Shown here: positions 9,170-20,832 of the stretch, piece by piece
How positions within the stretch are numbered: position 1 is the first letter of the stretch
Layout of the letters: every line of letters starts with the position of its first letter
Assembly (NCBI GenBank): GCA_947247005.1
Contig: OX365946.1
Span: forward strand, 54,028,734 to 54,092,733
DNA: 64,000 nt
Origin: Spisula solida
Lineage: Eukaryota > Mollusca > Bivalvia > Venerida > Mactridae
Direction: 5' to 3'
Notes under the pieces: model-generated
Database searches by the model: none
Told to the model about the DNA's origin: nothing
The model's input: the letters and a program-made list of their open reading frames with translations, nothing else
Translations under genes and position numbers: made by a program

Positions 9170-12100
9170 CCTTGTGGATGAATACGCAAGCCTAAACAAA
9201 CGGACACAAACTCTCGAGGATGACAAAACTACAAATGCAAAACTTACAGACATTCAATTGGTCAGGTTAGACCTGCGAAACATGAAGTCCAAATGTGAGC
9301 AACATGAAAACAAGTGCAAACCGAAACAAATGCCACCATGTGATTCTGCTTCAAAACCGACCAACCAACACCAAACTTGCAAACAAAACGAAACCTCGAT
9401 TTCATGTTCGTCAACTAAATATGGATATGTCAACAACACAACTCCAAACCAAAAACAGCTGCCGAGAAATATGTTTCTGGACAAAAATCAGGAAATTTTC
9501 GGTTAACCAGCACACCCCACGGACCACCCGGACACATTCCTCGGAGACGCCACGGGCACAGACAATATGGAGCCCCACCACCGCACCCAGCAATGATGTG
9601 GGGCCTTCCACCACCCTTGGCAATGATGTATCCACCCCCCCCACCACATCGATACTAAATCCTGGAAACAACCCAATAAACAACAGTGCAGTCCCGATGA
9701 GTACCTTAGATAACATAAACAATTGCTTTTCAACTAATAACACTCAGTATTCAAAAATAACTATTGAAGACACATCATTTGACAATACTGGATTAAATTT
9801 TCTTCATCTAAATGCGCATTACTTGTATCAAAAACTACATGAAATAAAATATTTAATCAATACAATACCAGACATAGATATATTAGGACTAGGGGAAACA
9901 TTTCTGAATGAAAACTACTCAAACTCCGAAATTGAACTCAATAATTACCAACTATTTCGTCGTGATAGAGGATCGAGCGGAGGAGGCATTGTCCTATATG
10001 TGAAATCCAACATTATCTGTGAACAAAGAACTGATCTTGAATCTAGTGACACTGAGGCTATCTGGCTTGAAATTAAGCCAGAAAAGCAGAAACCATTCAT
10101 AGTTGGATATCTCTATAGACCACCATCAGCTCTTACAGCATGGATAGATAATTTAGAAAATACTTTGGATAAAATTTATATTGAAAACAAAGAAACAATA
10201 CTTTTTGGCGATTTTAATTTTAACTTCATTGATAACTCTTCAACAAATGCTAAATGGAACAAACTGACAAACTCACTTAACTTATCACAGATTATAACAT
10301 AACCCACAAGAGTTACACCATCAACATCAACTATCATTGACCATGCATACACCAACCAACCTCACAATATAACATACACTGAAGTCCCGGTGCTATCATT
10401 CAGTAATCACTACCCTATATGTTTCACCAGGAAAACGACTATGAAGGTTAAGAAAGGCCCAATGCATTTAACTATAAAATACAGATACTTGAAGTCATTT
10501 GTTGCTGACAAATTCCTAACTGACTTATCAAACCAACCATGGTCGCTGATGGACATCTATGATGACACAGATGATGCCCTTGACATATTTTATAAATTAT
10601 TCTTTCAAGTTCTGGATGCGCATGCACCTTACAAACAAAAGCGTGTGAAACGTATAACTCAAAATGATTGGTTTAATGATGAAATAGCAAATGCAATCCG
10701 AAATAGAGACCATGCTAAAAAACACAACAACACAGATTCTCTTAAACATTGGAAAAACATAGTTAAAGAACACACAATGCTAAAAGAGACTTCTTTAATC
10801 AAGAAATCAACTCAAACAGTAAAAATAGGAGTTGTCTGGAAAATCTGAAAAGCACCAAACAAACTATATAAATGATGAAAATGGAACTCCCATATCAGAC
10901 CCAAAATCAACAGCGGAAACATTCAATACTTTCTTCTCAAACATTTTCAAAAAAACAGAGATGGTGTCAACACTGAGTATTGAATCTAAACTTTCTCTAC
11001 AAGAAAACCATGCATCGAAAATTGAACCTGACAAAGCTAAATTTGAATTCCCTTTGATAGATGAAAACACAGTCAAAAAGAAATTAGACTCTCTAGATGT
11101 AACCTTGATGAAGTAAGCGCAAAGTTTCTAAAAAAGGCATCACCTGTTATATACAAACCACTGTGCACAATAATTAACTTAAGTATAAAGACAAGTAAGT
11201 TTCCAACAGCTCTCAAACAGTCCAAAGTCACACCAATTTACAAACAAGGACAAAAATCAGACAAGAACAACTACAGACCAATATCAATACTGCCAATTGT
11301 AGCAAAAATATTTGAAAAAACATGTGACTGACCACCTGAAGAAATTTCTTGAAATTAACAATCTAATATTTCACACACAATCAGGATTCCGAACTAAGCA
11401 TTCATGTGATACAGCTCTAACAAACATAATTGATAATTGGATTGATGCAATAAATGAAGAAAAACTTGCGGGAACAATATTTCTTGATTTGTCAAAGGCG
11501 TTTGACCTAGTAAATCATAATTTACTGATTGAAAAGCTGCCATTCTACCACGTCTCATTACAAACTATCAACTGGATTACCTCATATCTTTCACACAGGT
11601 CACAGAAAGTATGTGCTTCTGGACATCTGTCAAATGCGGCTGATATTCTATTTGGGGTTCCCCAAGGCTCGGTCCTCGGACCACTCATCTTCCTTATTTA
11701 CATAAATGATCTCCCAATGACAGTACAATTCTCATCAACAGACATGTTTGCTGATGACACAACACTCACTGCATCAGGCAATACAGTAGAAGAAGTATTC
11801 ACTTATCTACAAACAGACCTTGACAATGTAAACACATGGTGCTCCAAAAATTCAATGATGCTCAATGCACAGAAAACAAAAGCCATGTATATATATATAC
11901 AAACAACATTAACCCAATTACATCAACAACTCCCCGTCTACAACTACAAAATCAAGAAATCTCATATTCTGAAAATGAAAAAGTATTAGGCGTCACTGTT
12001 GACAATAGACTTAAATGGAAAACACAAGTTGAACAAACAATAAAAAAATGTAATTCACAACTACATCTTCTTTTCAGAATAAAAAAATACCTAAACTTAC

Positions 12101-13180
12101 ATACACGAAAACTATTTTTCAACGAATATGTATTACCACACATTGATTATTGTAGTACAATCTGGGGAAACTGTGACGCTGGCCTTACAAATGATGTAAT
12201 TAAAAGTTCAAAAACGGGCAGCAAGGATAATCCTTGATAAAGACTATGACAAACCTTCAGATACACTCTTTCGGGAGCTAAACTGGATGAAATTTGATGA
12301 AACAGTCAATTATAAAAAATCACTAACGGTATACAAAAGTGTAAATGATAAATCATTTCCAAAATTTATGACCGAAAAATTTCAACTTAAATCCCAAAAA
12401 CATTCACTCAACCTCAGATCTGTTGAAAACCTAGAGCTGTATGTTCCAAAGCCAAGTTTTGAATCATACAGGAAATCACTAACATACTCTGGAGCAGATC
12501 TATGGAACAAAATCCCTTTAAACATAAGAAAATCTGAAACACTATCAAAATTCCAAATGTCCTATATAAAATGGACCAAGCATTAAGTTATAGAATATCT
12601 TAAATATCTGACTGGAAAGTACTGTTACTTCTTTTACCTATTTTATTGTTGTATTGATATTTGTCTTAAGAAATTTTTATTTAAATACAAAATGTAGTAC
12701 AGTATAATGCTGTTTAGATAACATGCCATCATGTCACCAGGGCTCTCGTTCCGTTTAGTTTGACTGACTGAGGCGGCAGACTTTCGGGACGGGATGCCGT
12801 GTTTTCAGTTGGGCATTGTGCTTTGTGTGTTATTAATGTTTTCTGTGCCCGGCTGGTTAAGTTGAGTGCTGCCTTTCCTGTCTGACTTAATATAATCTTT
12901 TTGACTCATTTAAATATTAATTTCAATGTTGCTTGTTTGCAAACTTTTTGTTATGATGAATTACTTGAAATGTTTATTTCCATGAATTCTAAGTGGATTA
13001 TCACAAATGTTAGTATGTTATAACATTGTAATCATAATATGTGTATATTATGTTGTTATCAGATGTTTATTAATATTATTTATTTATGTATATATGTTGA
13101 GGCCCACATGGAAGATTGGGAACCCAAATGTGTAGCCTCGTTTAAATAAAGTCTTTACTTACTTACTTACTTACTTACTT
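9170..13180 (+). mobile_element. CR1/L2-type non-LTR retrotransposon (LINE), inactivated
   Basis: An endonuclease and reverse-transcriptase coding region (about 9.75-12.59 kb) is followed by a 3' UTR with a conserved-looking stem (GAGGCCCACATGG and its partner near 13123-13139), AATAAA (13145-13150) and a CTTA-type microsatellite tail ending at 13180. A 3' microsatellite tail instead of poly(A) is usual for the CR1/L2 group. Upstream, 9174-9506 is a charged, coiled-coil-like open frame that may be ORF1 or an N-terminal remnant. The 5' boundary is not sharp, and no target duplication was resolved. Confidence 0.85.
9757..12586 (+). pseudogene. LINE ORF2 remnant: APE-type endonuclease and reverse transcriptase
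   Basis: In order the conceptual product shows LHLNAH, LGLGETFL, GGGIVLYV, VGYLYRPPS, LFGDFNFNF, IIDHAYTN and SNHYPICF (APE endonuclease blocks). Then come NNYRPISILP, QSGFRTKHSCDTA, FLDLSKAFDLVNH, VPQGSVLGP and FADDT (reverse transcriptase, with FADD in place of YADD), and a C-terminal WNKIPLNIR block. It is broken by a TAA at 10300-10302 and by frame changes near 10840, 11100, 11310 (an extra A in an A run), 11895 (in a TA run) and 12205. The breaks show it cannot make an active enzyme. Substitutions are otherwise few, so the copy is of moderate age. Confidence 0.9.
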
Positions 13181-13469
13181 AGGTGTAGAAAATTTAAGTC
13201 ACAAAAGTGGTTTGTTGTTCAGAAATCATGCAAAACTGTGTAACGTGATACAATTCTTTTAACAAAATAACAGATGGAAAACAACTTATTTGGCTATATA
13301 TTTTCATATTTTTTTAATTGGAAAGGTTACATATTTAAAGTGGATAACTGTATTTTATGACAATTGTAAAAGGGTGCTATTTTTACAAGGTCATCACTTT
13401 ATGCTGAATCAAATGTTTTTATCACAAGACTTTTTGAAAAGAAAACATGAATTGAATTGCAAGTGAATG
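13181..13469. other. Spacer, nothing recognised
   Basis: AT-rich sequence between the LINE tail and the next inverted-repeat element, with no ORF of interest. Confidence 0.4.
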
Positions 13470-14433
13470 CACTTAACGACACTTAAGTTTTAACGCTACC
13501 TTTTGATTTTTCCTGATATTTCCAAAACCGTTCGATGGTAATTTCATCACATTTTCACCAAACTGAGTTTAATGCATCTGCTTGTTACTGCACCAGACAA
13601 TTTAGAAATCGGTGAATATGAAAACTCGCGGTAAGAGCGTAATTTATGTCACACCAAATTCATGAAGTCACAAAATGAAACACTTTGAGGGTAAATTGAG
13701 TAGGGTAAATTGAGTATTTTCATTTTTTTTCATTACTGTTTCAAATGTTATATAACGCCTGTACACAATATAATATTCATAAACGTCAAATACGTTTCAA
13801 ATTTATAGGTAGCAGTTGGTAAGTTATGACAATATAAACGTTCAATATAAACATTAAACCTGAATGAGGGCTACATTTTTTTGTACTTGAAGGCTAAATT
13901 ACACATCATTATCTAACAGCGAAATATGTAAAGGCATGCAGTAGAATTGAATTAAATCGTTTTGATATTGTTTTGATCACCGTTAGTTCTAATTTCAAGT
14001 TGCGTTTGACTACCTTTACTAGCAGGAATCGTATTCTCTCAACCGAAGCGATGTTGTTAAGGTTAACACTGGATTTTGCAGCAAAATCAACATTTTATTT
14101 ACTAGTCCGTTAGTAAAAGTGCCAATAAATATCAAAAACCTGAGTGAATCAAATCTGGATAATCAATACGTTCTTAGGAAGAAAAGATATCTACAAACAT
14201 AAATAATAACCGGGTGACCTGAGCCTTATATAAAAAATGCGACTTTCAATATAAGTATTTGTTCAGTTAAAGACTTGTCATGCAGTAGTCTGAAGTACAA
14301 TTTAGATGAACATGGTTAGAACCAGTGCCAAATATTGTTGTTCGGGTGTGCCAAATTTCATGACAATTCATGGAGGAGTTTTAAAGAAAACTGAAATATA
14401 TATCAAGGGTAGAGTTGGAAGTGCCGTTAAGTG
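13470..14433. mobile_element. 964-bp element with CACTTAACG inverted termini
   Basis: CACTTAACGACACTT at 13470-13484 is mirrored by AAGTGCCGTTAAGTG at 14419-14433 (14 of 15 paired). The right part is the repeat also seen at 1-193. It contains no ORF. Homology with the first copy runs past the right terminus, so the inverted repeats may be subterminal. No target duplication was identified. Confidence 0.5.
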
Positions 14434-14531
14434 TATTTTAGGGTGATTAATTGATCATTATAATATTATTATTAAATACAAATAATTTATCAATTTAATA
14501 TTATGCTTTTTGTATCTGATACAATATAAAA
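14238..14531. repeat. Dispersed repeat, copy B (uninterrupted)
   Basis: Collinear with copy A at 1-237 plus 1138-1193. It retains one TTAA where copy A carries the 896 bp insertion, which documents the empty target site. Confidence 0.85.
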
Positions 14532-15003
14532 TGAATTGCAATGGAATATCAGAGACACTATTTAAGTTGATAATGAATAAACATATTATGTGATTCAGTA
14601 TTGGAATGGGCTGAATAGTTACTACTGACACCTGACGTTCAGTTTTAACCCTTTAAGGACAATAAATGTATGACCATGCTAATCAGTAAACAGGTGTGCA
14701 TCACAAAATAGTTTTTAATAACCAATATGGACATGGTTTTGCACAAAATACTCAACATGAATGTATACATGATTTTGTATGAAATATATTATAGTACAAC
14801 TGCCAGCAGTTAGTAATGAGTTCATTCAATGAACAAGAAACAATGAAAAATCAATGAAAACCAGGTTAACAAGTATTGGCCATAACTCTGATGAAACATT
14901 ATATCACTATAATTGTACATAGTAAACTCCTGGTCAAAATGGCAAAAATATCCATAATATATGTTCAAAGGAAAAAGGCACAGTTGCTGTTTTAACATGA
15001 ATA

Positions 15004-15176
15004 AATAAATTAGAAACAAGAGATGTTTGTAAAACATGTATGCCGCCAAGGCAATCCAATAGTCATAAATGGTAAAGGTCACAGTGACCTTGACCTTTGA
15101 AATACCGTTTAGTCTACCGACCGAGAGACATGCGCAAAGCAATATACCTTTTCATCAAAGATTGGTGGCATAAAAA
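15004..15176. mobile_element. Short bivalve-type element, AACAAGAGATG family
   Basis: Begins near AACAAGAGATGT, contains GGTCACAGTGACCTTGACCTTTG and ends with GCAAAGCAATATACC followed by a GGCATAAA tail. The same head and tail recur at 26099-26375, and a tail only at 26577-26620. Confidence 0.6.
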
Positions 15177-16540
15177 TGATATACAGTTACAATCAAATTT
15201 ATGATAAGTTACACAAAACAGGATACAGAAACTTATATAATCATTAACTTACAGACAATTGTGTTCAAAAAAAGAATGACAATGGAGGAATTCTACATTA
15301 ATAAATAATTCATAATTTCAATACCAAACAACAAAGTCAATAACAAACTGATGATAAAACAAAAATGGTTAAAAAAACAAAATGTGGTAATGTAAATCTC
15401 CAGAAAGCTTATATACAAGAAGGCCATGGCAGCCCGATATCGCTCTCCTCAGTAAAAAGGTACATTTATACACGAATATTCTAACTACATTTATGTTACA
15501 ATCATTGCCAGTTTTCTCTACGTAAATACTAAAGAAAATTAATGACCACTGGGTGGGGTCAGTTTGACATTATGGATTTTATTTGCACATTATTGGTTGA
15601 GAACACATTGATGCAAAATATCGAAGATATGGGCCTTTTACCTTTATGAGTAGATTGTCATATAACCTTCATATAGAAAACACATAAAATTTGTCAACGA
15701 ACAATCAACCATTCTTACAGCTCCCTATGACACCCTGTGTTCAACAGTGAGCAAAATATTTCATTATTTGCAAGTGTAAAATGGTTCAATCACATATTTC
15801 AAACCGAACATAAAATAAATATATAGGTATTTGATTATACGAGGGTTGTTTGAATTGGAATGCAACTAAGCCCATAAAAATTTATCCTTGATAGATTGTA
15901 ATAAAACAAGCCCTTGATCTTATTGCATTATTCATCTCTGATATATATGCAAAGTTTTATTCAGTTATAACTTTTTTAAAATGCAATTTTGTTATTATTC
16001 CTAGGTATACTGTGCATATACTTGACATGAGCCAAACCGAGATCTTAATGTACCTGATATTTTTTCCGACAATGCAATTTAAGAGTCGTTTGAAACAAAT
16101 AAAGATCACAAGAGACAATGCTTGACAAATAAGGATGGTCAGAAAGCTCAAGAACCTTCACGATTCTCAAAAAGTCGCGCTAATGCCTGCTGCATTTGGA
16201 GGCCCATTGCTCTGCAATAGCATGTCATCCTTCAAATATTTGGTTTGGCAGCGATTGTCAGAGTATTTCTTCAATTTCTGAAGGAATTTACCTTTGTTAA
16301 GCTTGGCATTTACCCATTGTCCATTTTATACATCAAATTTAATGGTAGAAACTTGGTTATATGGTAAAAGGTGTACATTTCTACTTGTGTCCATGGTGCG
16401 TTTTGCAATGCATACTTTTGTTCTGTCTTTGCTGGCCCATATTTGCTTATGGATATGTCGCATGGGTGACAAATTGAACCCGTGTCTTGTTTATGGTAAT
16501 TATATTTGCAAACGGTCGACTTTTTTTATCTAGAAACTGG
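15177..16540. other. Gene-free interval
   Basis: AT-rich sequence with scattered stops in all frames. The short open frames here (for example 15957-16151 minus and 16294-16533 plus) show no domain, no codon bias and no splice context. Confidence 0.5.
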
Positions 16541-16544
16541 TTTA

Positions 16545-17160
16545 AACTATTTTTGGACAGTTGCATGGGCATATGTGCTGGCGTCTCAAATACAACATCC
16601 ATGGAAGTATGAAAGCTTTGTAGCAATCCATATTAATGCTAGAAGAAATGGTCAATTTGGGTTAACAAAGAATTTGGCCCTTCAATAAGTCAAAAGTCCA
16701 AAATTAGGTCAAGGTGAAGGTCAAAATGGGGTTAGGTTATACAGGCATGTGGAGAGTGTTCATATACAACATCCATGCAAGTATAAAAGCTTTGTAGCAA
16801 CCCATATTAATGCTCGAAGAAACGGTCAATTTGGGTTCACCAAGAATTTGGCCTTTCAATATGTCCAAAATTAGGTCAAGGTGAAGGTCGAAATGGGGTC
16901 AGGGGATACAGGCGTGTGGAGAGGGTTCATGTACAACGGATGAACGGACGTTCTCTCACTGACTTGACCTTGTGGGGTTTTCTTTTGTTCATCCTTTTGT
17001 TTGTAAAACCCCATAAGCAACATTTTGCACCCCATAAGCAACGGAAGGAATAGAATCTAAATATAGCCTATTGTTCCACACCCCACAACTACAAGTGGGT
17101 GCATACGGATGGACAGGTGAATCACTATATGCCTCCCGATCTATCGATATGGGGGCATAA
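16545..17160. mobile_element. Pearl-like element, GGGGGCATAA-tail family
   Basis: Contains two direct monomers built around ACAACATCCATG...AAGCTTTGTAGCAA and AAATTAGGTCAAGGTGAAGGTC. A GGACAGGTGAATCACTATATGCC tail follows and ends GGGGGCATAA. A 130-150 bp piece (about 16945-17100) seems to be inserted before the tail. Relatives lie at 23225-23498 and 35443-35974. Confidence 0.65.
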
Positions 17161-17269
17161 AAATAAATATTCAACAATAATTACACAGTCAAACATGTTA
17201 CATACTAATATTATAATATACAATATTATAGTTTAATGTGTATCACATAACATTTTATATCACAGATAG

Positions 17270-17525
17270 GTACCCATGGTGTAACAAGTTTCAAAGCAAT
17301 AGCTTTAATGTTACGGAAAAGTTAACCTAAACATAAAATCTAACCAAAATATTTTCAAAGTCCAAAAAGGGGAAATAATTCTTGCAAAATGCAGATGTTA
17401 TGAGAGTTATGGGTCTTGCTTTACAGACTCGTGTATTGATGGTGAACAAGTGTTGCAAGTTTAAAGCAATAGCTTTGATAGTTAATGAGAAAAGTTGACC
17501 TTAACATAAAACTAAACCAAGCAAC
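17270..17525 (-). repeat. Pearl-type monomers, minus orientation
   Basis: GTTTCAAAGCAATAGCTTT and its neighbours are the reverse complement of the monomers at 2030-2890; about 1.5 units remain. No termini are visible. Confidence 0.65.
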
Positions 17526-17529
17526 GAAA

Positions 17530-18950
17530 ACAACGATCAAATGATGACAACAACTCATCTTTTCTTGACAGCTTGTATTACTAGAAAGTTTAGTACTGCA
17601 ATGTAAGCTGATGATAAAATTTGTACAGCATCAAGCTACCTAACATCCTGTATATTTTACTCTGACAAGAAGAAATGATGGTGTTTTGTAAAGAATAATG
17701 ATTGTATATAGTACATGTATTATGGTACTATCAAAGGTGTTGACCAATAATTGGCACAGTTTTGAGCTTTTAAAACAATAATAAGAGCCCGGAGTCTCCA
17801 GGAAAACCTATTTTGACAAAAAACGTGATTTTGAGATTTTCCATTATTAAAAAGAGTAATCATAATGAAAACAAAATGCAAATGAAATTGGGTTCATACA
17901 TTAATTGTTAAGGAAGTTACAGCAGATTTTGTAGAGGCCCTGTTTTGAACTTTTTGCGTGACACTGTTAACGTCATTCTTCAAACGTTGTTCGACGTAAC
18001 TGTAAAATGTATTTCAGTTACACAGCACTTTATAACTTCTTGACATAAGCTGTTCAAAATAGTATCACCTTTAAGAATTATGTTTTAATTTTTAAAATAT
18101 ATTATATCAAACTCGTCAAAAATCTCATTTAGAGAAAGGTTACTACTGTTTTAAACAACTTATTCGTCGTTTTTCACAATCAGAGTATATGTGTACGAAA
18201 TTGAGTAACAAAGTAAGTTTTTGAACATAATTAATTAAAGCCAAGCTAACATCATAGCACTTTTTGGATAAATTTCTTCAATTTGAATTAATAAATACAT
18301 ATTTTTTTATTTGAGAGCTTTTTAAAACCTCATTACATACAGTAATAACATAACATAACAGGTTTTCCTGGATACTAAATGCTCATATGTAAAGTTCACT
18401 ATACACATATAATGCGGGTCGGGTTATTTAATTTTATATCGATCTATACACCTGATAACCTGTGATACAATGCAAATGACAAAGTGATTAAATTCATATT
18501 TATTCATATCGAGTTTCATTTATTTTAATTGAAAAGTACTCTGCATCAGTTTTTTAGGCAAGTAAAGCATTGAAAAAACAATAAAAGCATAGTGAGTAAA
18601 TGACACAGGTGCAAAGGGATTCAGCGTCAGAAAAGAAACCAACACCACTGTAGTCTAGATTAAACCAACATAAATGAAACATATTAACACATGCCATTAC
18701 TTGAATGGTTAAGTTGTTCATAAACCCCAGTGTAAAATTTATTATGAAGAATACAATTCTTCATTTATATTAATAGATTCTATATGCATCTCCTAAATCC
18801 TGAGGATATCTTCTTGACACTCATGATGTCCCTTTGACAGTATAATACTTTTTCTTTTAGCCATATCATGAAAGTTAGCCCACCACTACCAGCCCTTTTT
18901 TCAGAACAAACATGGTTTAGAAAAACCTTGAAGGGACACACTTCTGTTTC
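17530..18950. other. Gene-free interval
   Basis: AT-rich intergenic sequence with no credible ORF, RNA or repeat structure. Confidence 0.45.
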
Positions 18951-18954
18951 ATTA

Positions 18955-19698
18955 CAGTCCAACTTGTACTAGCGACCACGCGTATTAAGCGACCTTTGTC
19001 TTAAACGACCGGTTTCAAATCCTCCCGACCATATTTGCTCTATATGTCTATCGTATTAAGCGACTTTTGTCTTACGCGACCAGCGACCACTGTTTAAGCA
19101 CTATAATTCATTAGTAAAATTGCATTAAGCGACCAAAAAAATGTAAATCACAGGTCGTTTGTAGTGACAGGTTGTTAATTTATACCTGATACCTCGTCAT
19201 AAATAATTGTTTGTTCACACTTTAGAGTTTGTCTTTTGTTAATTGGGCCCCGATTGACACCATTGATAATCACAATTGTGTCCAAAGGGCATGTCTTTCA
19301 GATGATTTTAATCCGATTACACACATTATTACGGATAAATTGTTGTATCTTTTGCTGCAATCAGCTTGTTGTCTCCGTTCATTTAGATTGGGCTAAATCC
19401 CGGCCTATTCCGGGTTTTTTCTTCGAGTGCCAGCAAAACTGACTTACATAAATTGCATTGTGTAATATATCAGTAAGATTATTAAAATGATAAATTGAAA
19501 TGCTTATGAAGACCATGCATACAACTAAGAATCATCATATAATTTATTTACACACTAATGTTTATCAATTGAAGTTCAAAAGTAATCAGACGGCCTAAAA
19601 TCGGAAATTCGTTAATTACACTCAATATTTCTTACATTTGTGTTAAACGACCGTTTTCAGACCTACCCCAGGGTGGTTGCTTAATACAAGTTAGACTG
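18955..19698. mobile_element. 744-bp TA-flanked MITE (Tc1/mariner type)
   Basis: Starts CAGTCCAACTTGTACTA and ends with the inverse of CAGTCTAACTTGTATTA. TA stands outside both ends (18953-18954 and 19699-19700). Inside are several GCGACC/GTCTTA direct repeats. No transposase ORF is present. CAGT at the tip and a TA duplication fit the Tc1/mariner superfamily. Confidence 0.75.
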
Positions 19699-19704
19699 TA
19701 TTCT

Positions 19705-20482
19705 GAAATTGTGCTCATCTAGGCTAAATATCTAACCCAACTAGCAATGAATGAGAAGAGATTTAAACATGTGCAAGAGTATAATAATTTTCAAACATGA
19801 TCCAAATTAAGGCACACCGGTGTTATGAATTCATACATTCCATATCATGTTTCATACAGAAAGCAAAAATGTAATCATTCAATCCATAATTTGTGCATGT
19901 TATTAATCATCAACTGAATCATTGAAACACCCTAATTTGATTCCCTGAATACATACATTGACTTGGATGACTTTAATTCAAACCATTATCCATTAAAATA
20001 ACATAGAATGAATCCCCCTGTCTGACATCTTTCTGGTGCTCCAAATCCATTAGTGAACCATCCATGACCAATCACTTGAAATCCTTCAGTATCCATTGAA
20101 ATATTTCAGCATTCATTGATATCCTTCAGCAAACCACGACAAATCCATTGAAACACTACAGAAACCTTGATCAATCCATGAATACAATCTAGTTATTTTT
20201 TTCAGATTGATTTAACACTGTTTCTCAGTTCTCACCAAGTTTTCAGACATATAGGATGGCAGTCTCCTAGATTGTATTCTAACCCATACTAACTTACCCA
20301 TCTGACAAGGAACCAGCAACTTCTCCACATGTGGATGAAAACTGACATTGTCAAATGTTCATGGAATTGTATGACCTGCTGCAACCATGAATCAAACCTT
20401 ATTGCTAAGTTGCAAATCTGGTGCAAATTAGTTTATAGTTTTCTACGCTGTACTTAGCACTGTTGAAAGAAGAGGTAAGGAA
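19705..20482. other. 3' flank and probable 3' UTR of the SPRY gene
   Basis: No ORF. On the minus strand an ATTAAA variant poly(A) signal lies at 19972-19977, about 510 nt past the stop codon. No AATAAA was found closer. It also carries short CATTGAAATCCTTCAG-like direct repeats near 20075-20160. Confidence 0.3.
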
Positions 20483-20832
20483 TCATAAAATCACACAAGC
20501 TTTTGATTTGTTGCCAGGATTATCTCTAAATTGTTTTACAGCTTTATGAACTGCATCCATACCTTTTGCTTTCATAACGACATTGTGTAACTTTGGACTA
20601 GTTTGTGTCTCACTACTGGTGTCAGAATTTTTATCCGACTGAGGTAACGGTTTTAACAAAGATGATTGGTCAATTTCGAAATCGTCTATGTCCTTATTTG
20701 GATTATTGCGTAGAAATTCCTGTTCTCGTTCATAAATGTCTTTGGCTTCACACAGAAGCATATCTACAAGTTCTTCAGTGATTGGGTGCTCAACGATATG
20801 GATGGCAGAAAATATAAACTTCACTCGGTTCA
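20483..20832 (-). CDS. SPRY gene coding exon 15 (C-terminal tail, CaaX)
   Basis: Acceptor AATTTTCAG, phase 1. Codes the last SPRY4 strand, the helix EELVDMLLCEAKDIYEREQE, an acidic/Ser stretch (DSNTSS-like, residues about 765-795), a basic segment and Cys830-Val-Ile-Leu before TGA (20485-20483). Confidence 0.85.
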
